This document shows, piece by piece, positions 16,082 to 24,307 of a stretch of 64,000 nucleotides of DNA. Numbering within the stretch: position 1 is the stretch's first letter; the number at the start of each line of letters is the position of its first letter. Source of the DNA: an uncultured Verrucomicrobiaceae bacterium (GTDB taxonomy: Bacteria; Verrucomicrobiota; Verrucomicrobiia; Verrucomicrobiales; Verrucomicrobiaceae); contig CALMTT010000401.1 of the NCBI GenBank assembly GCA_937872615.1, positions 1-64,000 on the forward strand, written 5' to 3'. Below the pieces are notes generated by a model. The model had not been told where the DNA came from. It did no database searches and saw only the letters and a program-made list of their open reading frames with translations. A program made the position numbers and the translations under genes.

Positions 16082-17164
16082 ATGGAAAAGACATACAAGA
16101 TTGGCAATCGTGAGTTTCCTCTCGATCAAGAGAAAGCCGAGGCGGCTTTCGCGGACAAGAAAGTGATCAACGGCCGCAAGTCGATGACGTTCAACCTCCT
16201 CCCGCTGAAGTATCAGTGGGCCTACGACCTCTACCGGGTCATGAAGGCGAACCATTGGGAGCCAGAGGACATCCAGATGCAGAAGGATGTGGAACTGTGG
16301 CGCTCCCGCGAGATCACCGACAACGAGCGCTGGATCATCATGATGGGCATCGGCTACTTTTCCGCCGCCGAGGGCATCGTGGGGGACAACATCCAGCACG
16401 TCGTCCGCGAGCTGGTGACGGCGCCGGAGTTGAAGCTGGTGCTCGGCCGCCATGCGCACGAGGAAAACATCCACGCAGACTCGCTGCTGTACATGATTTC
16501 CTCCCTCGGGATCAACCCGCACGAGTGTGAGGCCATGTTCGAGCAGATCCCGACGATCGTGGCAAAGAACGCCTTCGTGACCCGCATCTCGAACACGATG
16601 CGCCGTGACTTGGACCTCACGAAGCTGGAGAACAAGCAGCTCCTCGCTCGCAACATCTTCATGTTCGGCCAGTGCATGGAAGGCACCCAGTTCTACGGCC
16701 TTTTCGGCATGATCCTGGCCCTCTACCGCCAGAACAAATTCCCCGGCATCGGCCAGATGTTCCGCTACACGCTGCGTGACGAGTCGAACCACATCGAGGT
16801 CTTCCGCAACCTGTTCATGGACCTCGTGGAGGAGAATCCCGACCTCTGGACCTCTGAATTCCGCGAGGAACTGGTCGGCATCATGCGCGAGGCCGTCAAG
16901 CTGGAGAAGGAATTCATCCGCGACTGCCTGCCGGTGAATGCCGTGGGCCTCAGTGCGGATGAGTTCGAGCAATACATCGACTACATCGCCGACCGCCGCC
17001 TGGCGGGTTGCGGTCTGCCGGCACTCAGCCCGGGCGTGCAGAACCCGCTGCCGTGGCTCGCGGAGATGATGGATGTGCGCAAGGAGCAGAATTTCTTCGA
17101 AGGGAAAGTCACCGACTACCAGAAGGCCTCCGCCCTCGTCCAGACCTCCGACGACGACCTGTAA
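16082..17164 (+). CDS. nrdB: Ribonucleotide reductase beta subunit, class Ic-like (Leu at radical site)
   Basis: A 360-residue R2 subunit of class I ribonucleoside-diphosphate reductase, which generates the oxidising equivalent for NDP reduction by NrdA. All six dimetal ligands are seen with chlamydial spacing: E97 (SAAEGIVGDN), E128 and H131 (HEENIH), E200 (CMEGTQF), E234 and H237 (RDESNH). The radical residue, Tyr in classical R2 and Phe127 in Chlamydia trachomatis R2, aligns with Leu135 (IHADSLLYM). This points to a class Ic-type Mn/Fe cofactor that needs no tyrosyl radical. The C-terminus is Asp-rich (SDDDL). It is followed after 144 bp by nrdA. Confidence 0.95.
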   Translation: MEKTYKIGNREFPLDQEKAEAAFADKKVINGRKSMTFNLLPLKYQWAYDLYRVMKANHWEPEDIQMQKDVELWRSREITDNERWIIMMGIGYFSAAEGIVGDNIQHVVRELVTAPELKLVLGRHAHEENIHADSLLYMISSLGINPHECEAMFEQIPTIVAKNAFVTRISNTMRRDLDLTKLENKQLLARNIFMFGQCMEGTQFYGLFGMILALYRQNKFPGIGQMFRYTLRDESNHIEVFRNLFMDLVEENPDLWTSEFREELVGIMREAVKLEKEFIRDCLPVNAVGLSADEFEQYIDYIADRRLAGCGLPALSPGVQNPLPWLAEMMDVRKEQNFFEGKVTDYQKASALVQTSDDDL

Positions 17165-17308
17165 AACCCGCGGGTGTGAACAACCTTCCGAACAAGAAAG
17201 AATAACTTTCGCTGGAGTAAGACGCACCCGTTCCGCATCCTCTCGATCCCCCAATTTTCCGCCCCCGCTTCCCGCCTCGTTCAAATCCAACAGCCCACTC
17301 CTCCCGCC

Positions 17309-20300
17309 ATGATCACCTCGCTGCTGCAAGAGGACAAAGTCCTCAAAAAAGTCACCCAGACCCCGAAAGACCAGAAGCCTAGCTTTGCTTGGGGCACGCT
17401 GGCCTTCACCTCGCAGGAGACCTCCGTTCCCACCTCCATCAAAGTGAGCATCGGCGGGGCCGAGCGTGACTTCGACTCCAAGGAGATCGCGGACACCGTG
17501 GGCAGTGCGCTGACGGACCTCTTCCTCGCTCGGCAGAAGGGCGAAGGGGACATCTTCAATGAGAACAACCAGAAGCTGGTGCAGAAGATCTCCAAGGCGG
17601 TCACGGAGGAGATTTACCAGCGCACGGCGCAGCTTGCCGAAGGGAGCGGCAGCGCGGCCACCCTGAACGCGAAGGACATCTACCACTGCATCGAGCGGGC
17701 GCTCATCAACAACAACGCCCATGACGTGGCCCGCACCCTCGCGGAGAAGCGCAAGCGCACCGCCGATCCCTTTGCCGATTCCACCATCCAGCCGCTCATC
17801 GTGAACACCAAAGTCATCCGTCGCAGCGGCCAGCTCGTGCCGTGGAACCACAACAAGATCGAGATCGCCGTCCGCAAGGCCTTCCTCTCCATGGAGCTCG
17901 ACTCCTCCCCGGCCGTCGCCGTCTCCGAGTCCGTCTCCCGCGTCATCGCGGAGGAAAACAAGCAGTTCATCCACATCGAAGACGTGCAAAACCTCGTTGA
18001 GGAGGAGCTCATGAAGCAGGGCTTCTTCAAGGTCGCCCGCGCCTACATCCAGTATCGCGCCCTGCGCACCAACATGCGTGATGCCGACGAGGTCGAAGCC
18101 GCCGCCGCGAACGAGATCGAGAGCCAGGAGCAGCAGGCCCTCATCCTCGTGAAGACCACCGACGGCAATTCCTTCCTCTGGGACGGCACCGATCTGAAGA
18201 AGCGCATCGACTTCGCCATGCTCGGCCTCGATTTGTGCCTCACCCGCGCCGAGATCGAGATGGAGCTGCGCCGCTCGTTGAATTCCGACATCACGCTCGA
18301 GGACCTCAAAAAGACCGTCATCCTCAATGCCAAGACACTCATGCAGCGCGATGCCGACTTCGCCAAGTTCGCCGCCCGCGTCCTGCTCAGCTACATCTAT
18401 GAAGAAGTGCTCGGCTGGGACATCGTCCGTGATGGCATCGACCAGCTTCGCGAGTTCCACCGCCGCACCTTCCGCCGCAATCTCGCCCGCGGCGTCGAGA
18501 TCGACCGCTACAATCCGCGTCTGCTTCAGTTCGACCTCGACAAGCTCGCCGACGCCCTCGATCCCGCCGCCGACCTCGACTTCGACTTCCTCGGCATTCA
18601 GACCCTCTACGACCGCTACTTGATCGTCGATAAGAAGATCAAGCCCGCCAAGCGCCTCGAAACGCCGCAGCTCTTCTGGATGCGTGTCGCCATGGGCCTC
18701 AATGTCGGCGAACGCGATGGCAACCCCGAGGACAAGATCATCGGCATCTACAAGATGTACAAAGGCCGCCGCTTCTGCTCGTCCACACCCACGCTCTTTA
18801 ATAGCGGCACGCTCCACTCCCAGCTCTCCTCCTGCTACCTCTACAAGGTGGACGACAGCATCGAGTCCATCATGATTCGCGGCATCGCGGAGAATGCCTT
18901 CCTTTCCAAATGGGCCGGCGGCCTCGGCGGCTCCTGGACCAGCGTCCGTGGCACCGGTGGCTACATCAAAGGCACCAATGGCGAATCCCAGGGCGTCATC
19001 CCCTTCCTCAAGCTGCACAACGACCAGCTCATCGCCGTCAACCAGGGCGGCAAGCGCCGCGGCTCCGGCTGCGCCTACCTTGAAGTCTGGCACAACGACA
19101 TCGAGGACTTCCTCCAGCTCCGCATCAACACCGGTGACGAGCGCCGCCGCACGCACGACCTCAACACCGCCAACTGGATCCCCGATCTCTTCATGAAGCG
19201 CCTCGAGGCCCGTGAAAACTGGACCCTCTTCCGCGCCAACGAAGTCCCTGATCTCCACGAGCTCTACGGCTCCGCCTTTGAAAAGCGCTACAGCGAATAC
19301 GAAGCCCTCGCCAAGCAGGGCAAGATCTTCGGCAAGGAAATGGCCGCGGTCGATCTGTGGAAGCTCATGCTCAAGGCCATCTTCGAGACCGGCCATCCTT
19401 GGATCACCTTCAAGGACCCCTGCAATGTCCGCAGCCCGCAGGACCACGTCGGCGTCATCCACAGCTCCAATCTCTGCACCGAGATCACGCTGAACACCTC
19501 CGCCGATGAGACCGCCGTCTGCAATCTCGGCTCCGTCCTCATCGACAACCATCTCGACGACGCCGGCAACATCGACCACGCCAAGCTCCGCGAGACCATC
19601 CGCAGCGCCGTCCGCGCCCTCGATAACGTCATCGACATCAACTACTACCCCACGGACGCCGCCAAGACCTCCAACACCCGCCACCGCCCCATCGGCCTCG
19701 GCGTCATGGGCCTGCAGTATGCGCTGTATCGCAAAGGCATCCCGTTTGCCTCCAAAGAGGCCGTCGAGTTCAACGACGAGATGATGGAAGCCATCGCCTA
19801 CTACGCCTACGAGGCCTCCAGCGACCTCGCCGCCGAGCGTGGCCAGTATTCCACATACAAAGGCAGCAAGTGGGACCGCGGCCTCCTTCCGCAGGACACC
19901 CTCGACCTCCTTTCCAAAGAACGCGGCCAGGACGTCGATGTCCCCCGCGGCGGCAAGATGGATTGGAGCGCCCTCCGCGCCAAGATCGCCAAGCAGGGCA
20001 TGCGGAATAGCAACGTCCTCGCCATCGCCCCCACCGCCACCATCTCGAACATCATGGGCTCCAGCCCCTGCATCGAGCCCCTGCTCAGCAACATGCTCGT
20101 GAAGGCCAACCTCTCCGGCGACTTCATGCTCCTCAATCCCTACCTCATCCGCGACCTCAAAAAGCGCGGCCTGTGGACCCCGGACATCCAGAACAAGCTC
20201 AAGTACATGGACGGCGAGATCGACGCCATCGAAGAGATCCCCATCGACCTCAAGCGCCGCTACGCCACCGCCTTCAGCATCGACTGGGCCTGGGTCGTCG

Positions 20301-20611
20301 ATGCCGCCGCGCGTCGCCAGAAGTGGATCGATCAAAGCCAGAGCGTAAACCTGTTCTTCGGTGGCAAGGAAATGAGCGTCCTCAGCCACATGTACCGTGG
20401 TGCTTGGCGCAAAGGCCTCAAAACCACCTACTACCTCCGCACCCGCAGCGCCTCCAACATCGAAAAGAGCACCGCCGAATTCCAAAAGGAGATCCGCAGC
20501 GACGTCATCAACGGAGCCATCGGTGCCAAACGCACCTACAGCGCCGAAGAAGTGCAGGCTTGCTCCATCGAAGCCATGCGGAATGGTGGGACGTGTGAGG
20601 CGTGCCAGTGA
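17309..20611 (+). CDS. nrdA: Ribonucleoside-diphosphate reductase alpha subunit
   Basis: An 1100-residue catalytic subunit reducing NDPs to dNDPs. An N-terminal extension (about 40-150) resembles a degenerate ATP-cone (IADTVGSALTDLF...NAKDIYHCIERAL), followed by a clear ATP-cone (about 165-258, VIRRSGQLVPWNHNKIEIAV), the nucleotide-fold region and the ten-stranded barrel. Active-site motifs are present: STPTLFNSGT and SSCYLY (first thiol), NLCTEITLN with the second redox Cys and catalytic Glu, and the C-terminal CEAC pair that relays electrons. Multiple N-terminal cones are typical of chlamydia-type enzymes. The start ATG is 144 bp after nrdB. Confidence 0.96.
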   Translation: MITSLLQEDKVLKKVTQTPKDQKPSFAWGTLAFTSQETSVPTSIKVSIGGAERDFDSKEIADTVGSALTDLFLARQKGEGDIFNENNQKLVQKISKAVTEEIYQRTAQLAEGSGSAATLNAKDIYHCIERALINNNAHDVARTLAEKRKRTADPFADSTIQPLIVNTKVIRRSGQLVPWNHNKIEIAVRKAFLSMELDSSPAVAVSESVSRVIAEENKQFIHIEDVQNLVEEELMKQGFFKVARAYIQYRALRTNMRDADEVEAAAANEIESQEQQALILVKTTDGNSFLWDGTDLKKRIDFAMLGLDLCLTRAEIEMELRRSLNSDITLEDLKKTVILNAKTLMQRDADFAKFAARVLLSYIYEEVLGWDIVRDGIDQLREFHRRTFRRNLARGVEIDRYNPRLLQFDLDKLADALDPAADLDFDFLGIQTLYDRYLIVDKKIKPAKRLETPQLFWMRVAMGLNVGERDGNPEDKIIGIYKMYKGRRFCSSTPTLFNSGTLHSQLSSCYLYKVDDSIESIMIRGIAENAFLSKWAGGLGGSWTSVRGTGGYIKGTNGESQGVIPFLKLHNDQLIAVNQGGKRRGSGCAYLEVWHNDIEDFLQLRINTGDERRRTHDLNTANWIPDLFMKRLEARENWTLFRANEVPDLHELYGSAFEKRYSEYEALAKQGKIFGKEMAAVDLWKLMLKAIFETGHPWITFKDPCNVRSPQDHVGVIHSSNLCTEITLNTSADETAVCNLGSVLIDNHLDDAGNIDHAKLRETIRSAVRALDNVIDINYYPTDAAKTSNTRHRPIGLGVMGLQYALYRKGIPFASKEAVEFNDEMMEAIAYYAYEASSDLAAERGQYSTYKGSKWDRGLLPQDTLDLLSKERGQDVDVPRGGKMDWSALRAKIAKQGMRNSNVLAIAPTATISNIMGSSPCIEPLLSNMLVKANLSGDFMLLNPYLIRDLKKRGLWTPDIQNKLKYMDGEIDAIEEIPIDLKRRYATAFSIDWAWVVDAAARRQKWIDQSQSVNLFFGGKEMSVLSHMYRGAWRKGLKTTYYLRTRSASNIEKSTAEFQKEIRSDVINGAIGAKRTYSAEEVQACSIEAMRNGGTCEACQ

Positions 20612-20635
20612 CGCGCTTCGTATCCCTCGGGCCAT

Positions 20636-20680
20636 TCGGACGAGTCTGACTGGTCCGACCCGTCAGACCAGTCCGACGAC
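20636..20680. repeat. GTCNGAC palindromic repeat upstream of the four-helix-bundle gene
   Basis: A run of GACGAGTCTGAC / GGTCCGAC / GTCAGACCAG words. It can fold: 20645-20655 pairs with 20666-20676 in 10 of 11 positions. It lies between the nrdA stop and the next gene. The same words occur just past that gene's end (21436-21483), so the gene is bracketed by the repeat. Confidence 0.72.
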
Positions 20681-20688
20681 CCACCTCC

Positions 20689-21423
20689 ATGCCGCACGAC
20701 CCCGACAGTCCCTTGATGCCGCATGGAGGTTACGAGAACCTCCGCAGCTACGCCGTCGCTGAGGCGGTTTACGATGCTACGGTCGTCTTTTGTGACCGTT
20801 TCATCGAAAAGACCAGCCGCACCCACGATCAGATGGTTCAGGCCGCTCGCAGCGGCGTGAGAAACATCTCCGAAGGCAGTGGAGCCGCCGCCACCTCCAA
20901 GAAAATGGAGATGAAGCTCACCAACGTGGCCCGGGCGAGCCTCAACGACGAACTGGCCAAGGACTACAAAAGCTTCCTCATGCAGCACGGGCTTCGTGTG
21001 TGGCCGAAAAACTCCAAACCGTGCCTCGCCATGCGGGAACGGCTCAAGCACGACATCTTCCCCAACCTTCCTCCCGCCCCGAAAAACAAGGTCGTCCTCA
21101 CCGGACTGGCAGGCTTGGCCGAATTCGGCTCCAAAGCCGATCCTGAGCTCGCCGGGAACGCCATGCTCTGCGCCGTCAATCAAGCCTCCTACCTCCTCAA
21201 ACGGCAGGTAGAGAGCCAGGGCCGTGATTTCAAAGAAAACGGCGGCTTCACCGAGCGCCTCCACGCCACCCGCGTGCAAGCCCGCGCCGAGCAAGAAGGC
21301 ACTCCACTCTGCCCCATCTGCGGCAAACCCATGCGCCGCCGCACCGCCGGCAAGACCTCATCCCAGTTCTGGGGCTGCTCCACCTATCCCAAGTGCAAAG
21401 GAACGCGGGACATGGAGCCCTGA
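20689..21423 (+). CDS. Four-helix-bundle protein with C-terminal topoisomerase-type zinc ribbon
   Basis: A 244-residue protein with two recognisable parts. Residues about 12-110 look like the four-helix-bundle family typified by the 23S rRNA intervening-sequence protein (YENLRSYAVAEAVYDATVVFCDRFI, ARSGVRNISEGSGAAATS), with further helices to about 190. The C-terminus (about 207-240) is a Cys4 zinc ribbon of the kind found at the C-terminus of topoisomerase I (CPICGKPM...FWGCSTYPKCKGT). A nucleic-acid-binding role is plausible; no catalytic motif is seen. The start may instead be the Met at 20716. Both flanks carry GTCNGAC palindromic repeats, suggesting an association with, or carriage by, a repeat element. 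Confidence 0.78.
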   Translation: MPHDPDSPLMPHGGYENLRSYAVAEAVYDATVVFCDRFIEKTSRTHDQMVQAARSGVRNISEGSGAAATSKKMEMKLTNVARASLNDELAKDYKSFLMQHGLRVWPKNSKPCLAMRERLKHDIFPNLPPAPKNKVVLTGLAGLAEFGSKADPELAGNAMLCAVNQASYLLKRQVESQGRDFKENGGFTERLHATRVQARAEQEGTPLCPICGKPMRRRTAGKTSSQFWGCSTYPKCKGTRDMEP

Positions 21424-21435
21424 TACACCAATCAC

Positions 21436-21483
21436 CCGTCCGACAAGTCAGACTGGTCTGACCCGTCCGACGAGTCTGACCCG
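21436..21483. repeat. GTCNGAC palindromic repeat downstream of the four-helix-bundle gene
   Basis: Repeated GTCCGAC/GTCAGAC/GTCTGAC words. The core 21447-21462 is a perfect 7-bp inverted repeat (GTCAGAC-TG-GTCTGAC). It begins 12 bp after the stop codon and is related to the repeat at 20636-20680. Confidence 0.72.
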
Positions 21484-21570
21484 ATTCGCTGCAAAACCCT
21501 CATTTCAAGAATGTCCTTGTGAGCCTGGCATTTTCTTCGCCAGAGCGTTCTGGTGCGGACTTCACCACGC

Positions 21571-21885
21571 TTACGCCTGTGCAGCTGCCGCCAAATGTTC
21601 CGCCACTATCTTTGTGATGGTTTCAACATCAACAAATTCGCCCGAGGCAATCTGTGCCAAAATCGGAATGAACCACTCCCCGCCGACATTCTTTAGGTCT
21701 TCCAGCCTTCGCTTGTCAGACATGATCTCCGCCGGGTGCAGCCAAAAACCACATGATGCCTTGGAACCATCTCGATCATTCTCCCAGTAGTGGACCATGC
21801 ATGATTGGTCGGGATAAATATCGATGCCAGCCCTCCAACCCTGCCGGTCCACCTCTGCAACAGTGACATATCGATCGATCATCAT
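21571..21885 (-). CDS. Hypothetical protein
   Basis: About 104 residues from Met at 21885 (MMIDRYVTVAEVDRQGW). The sequence has an acidic, aromatic-rich first half (IYPDQSCMVHYWENDRDGSKASCGFWLHPAEI) and an amphipathic C-terminal helix (VDVETITKIVAEHLAAAAQA). No family recognised. The frame stays open upstream to 22119, but that part is encoded by repeat sequence rich in ACCGCGTTGCGGT hairpins and reads as Arg/Gly/Pro-rich peptide, so I exclude it. If it were translated, this would be another repeat-invaded protein. Its repeat-rich setting suggests an accessory gene. Confidence 0.5.
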   Translation of the reverse strand: MMIDRYVTVAEVDRQGWRAGIDIYPDQSCMVHYWENDRDGSKASCGFWLHPAEIMSDKRRLEDLKNVGGEWFIPILAQIASGEFVDVETITKIVAEHLAAAAQA

Positions 21886-22128
21886 CTGAATGCTGTAGCA
21901 GTTCGATTCTTCATTTCCAAGACAAAGGGGCATCCCGTCTCTGTCCCTCTGTTCGGGTTCGCCCTCGCCGAGCCCTGACGGGACCGCGTTGCGGTCCAAA
22001 GACCTGGCGGGGGACACAACCTCCGAAAACCCAAGGGAGCCTCGCCTAGGCTCGACACCCTTGGGCTGCATGTCTGAACCGCGTTGCGGTTCCATCACCG
22101 GTCGTTGACTGACCTCCATTCACCTCTC

Positions 22129-22283
22129 CTAGCCTGGATTTCTCACGCCATTTCAGGAACGAAGTGCTCAGTGGCAATCACCAGAAGGAAATCAACTGAG
22201 CACTAAGCACTGAGCACTCCGACAAGGCGGACACGAAAACAGACTGAGGTAGTTTTACCCGGAGTGTGAGAAATGCAGGCTAG
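22129..22283. repeat. 155-bp inverted-repeat element containing TGCTCAGT repeats
   Basis: The ends are inverted repeats matching 17 of 18 bases (22129-22146 and 22266-22283). Between them lie AGTGCTCAG (from about 22162) and the complementary CTGAGCACT words (22195-22218), the same words that make up the insertion in mnmA at 8776-8840. No coding capacity. Looks like a non-autonomous mobile or structured element. Confidence 0.68.
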
Positions 22284-22481
22284 CCCAACGGGCTTGCATC
22301 ATGCAGCCCCGGAGTGCCGAGCGGCAGCGAGCGCTCTCCTGGGACCCCGCATCCACCCCACGATCCCTGCCGCCGGTCGAACCCCATCGGCGTTCCGTCA
22401 CTCGAACGGCCCTCGCGACCTCGCCACGCCCCTGACGGCACCGCGTGGCGGTCCGAGGGCGGGGCAGGGGAGGGGAGCACC

Positions 22482-22754
22482 GCCGTCAGGGTTCCGCGAT
22501 GCGCCGTCAGGGTTTCACAACACGCCGTCAGGGTTTCGGGATGCGCCGTCAGGGTTTCGCGACGCGCCGTCAGGGTTTCGCGACGCGCCGTCAGGGTTTC
22601 GCGACGCGGCGTCAGGGTTTCGCGACGCGGCGTCAGGGTTTCACGACGGGCCGTCAGGGTTTCGCGACGCGGCGTCAGGGTTTCATGATGCGCCGTCAGG
22701 GTTTCACGACGGGCCGTCAGGGTTTCATGACGCGGCGTCAGGGTTTCGCGGCGG
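22482..22754. repeat. Tandem repeat, 13 copies of a 21-bp unit
   Basis: Thirteen head-to-tail units of exactly 21 bp, each beginning GCCGTCAGGGTTTC or GGCGTCAGGGTTTC and ending in a variable CGCGACGC-like part. Variation is concentrated in the last 7-8 bases. No unit is missing or frame-shifted, and all three forward frames are open through it, which is expected of a stop-free 21-bp repeat and is not evidence for a protein. The GCCGTCAGGG word is the complement of the CCCTGACGGC word in the repeat just upstream (22431-22440). Confidence 0.9.
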
Positions 22755-22885
22755 GCTGCCAGAAAGGGTCCGTCCCTTCATTCCTGGCCCATTTTTCCAA
22801 CTGATGGCCTTTTTCGATCCAGAGAACCCTTCTGAAGCCATCGGCAGGCCTCCCCGAATCGGCGGGAGATCTCCCATCGCCTCCC

Positions 22886-23605
22886 TCATTTGACCAAGCT
22901 GCCTTCTTCTCGAAGCCGCGCGTTCGCCGGGGGCTGAAGCCGCTCGACGAGGCGCAGCAGGTCCTCCTCACTCACATCCACAAACGCATCGAGTGACCGC
23001 ACGGCCGCCACCACGCGCGCATGCTCCTGCGGGCTGATTTCCCGTGTTTCCGGCTCCGCGGCATCCGCGGGCATGTGAAGCGCCGCGGGGTAGCGCCGCC
23101 AGTGAAAGGCCAGATTGATCGCCACGGCCAGCAGCACCATCACCAGCGCATTCAGCAGCACGGGCACCAGCACAAACCACAGGCCCAAATCACGGATCGC
23201 CGCGCCGCCCATCACGGCGGTGAAGGCCGTGGCACCGCCGGGCGGGTGAATGCACTTCAACTGCTGCATCACGCCAATCGAAAGCCCCACCGCGCAGGCC
23301 GCCGCCAGCTCCTGATGCGGCACCCACCGGGCACACAGCACGCCGATCAGGGCAGAGATCCCATGCCCCGCGATCACCGGCCACGGCTGCGAGAGCTGCC
23401 CATGCGGCACCGCGAACAACAACACCGCACTGGCTCCCATCGATGCGATCACCGCCAGCGCTCCCAATCCCGGCAATGCCCACGACGAGATGCCGATCAG
23501 CATCAGCATGGCCAACATCGCCCCCGCGCCGGACACGACACGCTCGGCGAGGCTGATTTCGACGATCTCAAGGCCGAGCCACCGGCGCAGAGCTGGGAAA
23601 AACAT
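22886..23605 (-). CDS. HPP family membrane protein with cytoplasmic tail
   Basis: A 239-residue protein with the four-helix HPP membrane domain (about 25-165) including the signature CIHPPGGATAFTAVMGG that names the family. A C-terminal cytoplasmic tail of about 70 residues (ISPQEHARVVAAVRSLDAFVDVSEEDLLRLVERL) is helical. HPP proteins are little studied; cyanobacterial and plant members have been linked to nitrite transport, so an anion transport role is possible. A second HPP protein is encoded divergently at 23759, 153 bp away. ATG 23605 is chosen for the short N-terminal stretch before the first helix. Confidence 0.85.
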   Translation of the reverse strand: MFFPALRRWLGLEIVEISLAERVVSGAGAMLAMLMLIGISSWALPGLGALAVIASMGASAVLLFAVPHGQLSQPWPVIAGHGISALIGVLCARWVPHQELAAACAVGLSIGVMQQLKCIHPPGGATAFTAVMGGAAIRDLGLWFVLVPVLLNALVMVLLAVAINLAFHWRRYPAALHMPADAAEPETREISPQEHARVVAAVRSLDAFVDVSEEDLLRLVERLQPPANARLREEGSLVK

Positions 23606-23758
23606 GGTTGGGGAGGTTGGGTGACACCCGGCGCGGTTGGTCGCCGAGATGCTAAGTTGCCCATACGATACAACAATTAGCTCTCTAGCAGGCGGAAGGC
23701 TGAAGACCCCATTCTGAGCATGCGTGCACGTGAATCTGTGCTTAGCACCGGCTTCCGC

Positions 23759-24250
23759 ATGTCCACCCACACCTCGAACCGTCCCAAACACTGGAAACAA
23801 GCCCTCGCCGCCGGTGCGGGCGGCATGCTGGTGATTGGATTGCTCGCCGGGACACGCTCCAGCACGCTGCCGCTGCTGATGGGCTCGTTTGGCTCCTCCG
23901 CGGTGCTTGTCTTTGGCTTTCCTGAGTCGGGCTTTTGCAAGCCGCTGCGCGTCATCGGGGCCCACATGCTCTGCTCGGCGATCGGTCTGGCCTGCCTGCA
24001 TCTGTTTGGCGAGCACGCGTGGTCTCTCGGGCTCAGCGTGGGCCTCAGCATCACGCTCATGCTCGGCCTGCGCCTCGTGCATCCGCCCGCCGGGTCGAAT
24101 CCGCTGCTCGTCTATGCCCTGCACCCCGGTTGGACCTTCCTCCTCTGGCCCGTGCTGCTCGGCAGCACCGCCCTCGTCGTCGGCGCGGCTCTCTGGCGGT
24201 GCCTCGTCGCGGAACAACCGAAGCATGGCGAGACGCCGCCGCAGCCGTGA
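23759..24250 (+). CDS. HPP family membrane protein (short form)
   Basis: A 163-residue protein made up of an HPP domain: helices around AAGAGGMLVIGLLAG, LPLLMGSFGSSAVLVFG, MLCSAIGLACLHL, LGLSVGLSITLMLGL and the signature RLVHPPAGSNPLLVYAL, ending in a last helix WTFLLWPVLLGSTALVVGAALW. It lacks the cytoplasmic tail of its divergent neighbour. The two share the HPP motif but differ elsewhere, so this is an old pair or a heteromeric system. ATG 23759 fits a short hydrophilic N-terminus. Confidence 0.83.
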   Translation: MSTHTSNRPKHWKQALAAGAGGMLVIGLLAGTRSSTLPLLMGSFGSSAVLVFGFPESGFCKPLRVIGAHMLCSAIGLACLHLFGEHAWSLGLSVGLSITLMLGLRLVHPPAGSNPLLVYALHPGWTFLLWPVLLGSTALVVGAALWRCLVAEQPKHGETPPQP

Positions 24251-24307
24251 AGCTTGCCTTTTTCCGCCCTTGCGCCGCGGAGTCCTGATCACGAGACTTC
24301 CCATCTC

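Larger units (their letters stand above)
21886..22885. other. 1-kb gene-free, repeat-rich stretch
   Basis: I see no convincing gene here. It holds three ACCGC-(GTT/GTG)-GCGGT hairpins (21981-21997, 22076-22092, 22440-22452), a 155-bp inverted-repeat element (22129-22283) and a 13-copy tandem repeat (22482-22754). Reading frames through it are long only because the repeats contain no stop codons. The sequence around 21972-22001 and 22430-22459 is similar over about 30 bp (CCTGACGG-ACCGCG-GCGGTCC), so related repeat units occur at least twice. Confidence 0.7.

Noticed and set aside
16067-20635. A 1522-residue open frame on the minus strand opposite nrdB-nrdA
   Set aside because: It is the antisense shadow of two certain genes in high-GC sequence. 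Its translation is a repetitive Gly/Val/Glu/His-rich string with no domain, and it has no independent start signal.
22482-22754. CRISPR array
   Set aside because: Units are contiguous with no unique spacers, and there are no cas genes nearby. It is a simple tandem repeat.
20689-22885. Diversity-generating retroelement, because of the four-helix-bundle gene near repeats
   Set aside because: No reverse transcriptase gene and no template/variable repeat pair is present; only the accessory-like protein fold is shared.
22273-22893. A 206-residue plus-strand frame with repeated SGFRDAP units
   Set aside because: All three plus-strand frames are open through the same tandem repeat, simply because the 21-bp unit has no stop. 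No signal, start site or non-repeat domain supports a gene.
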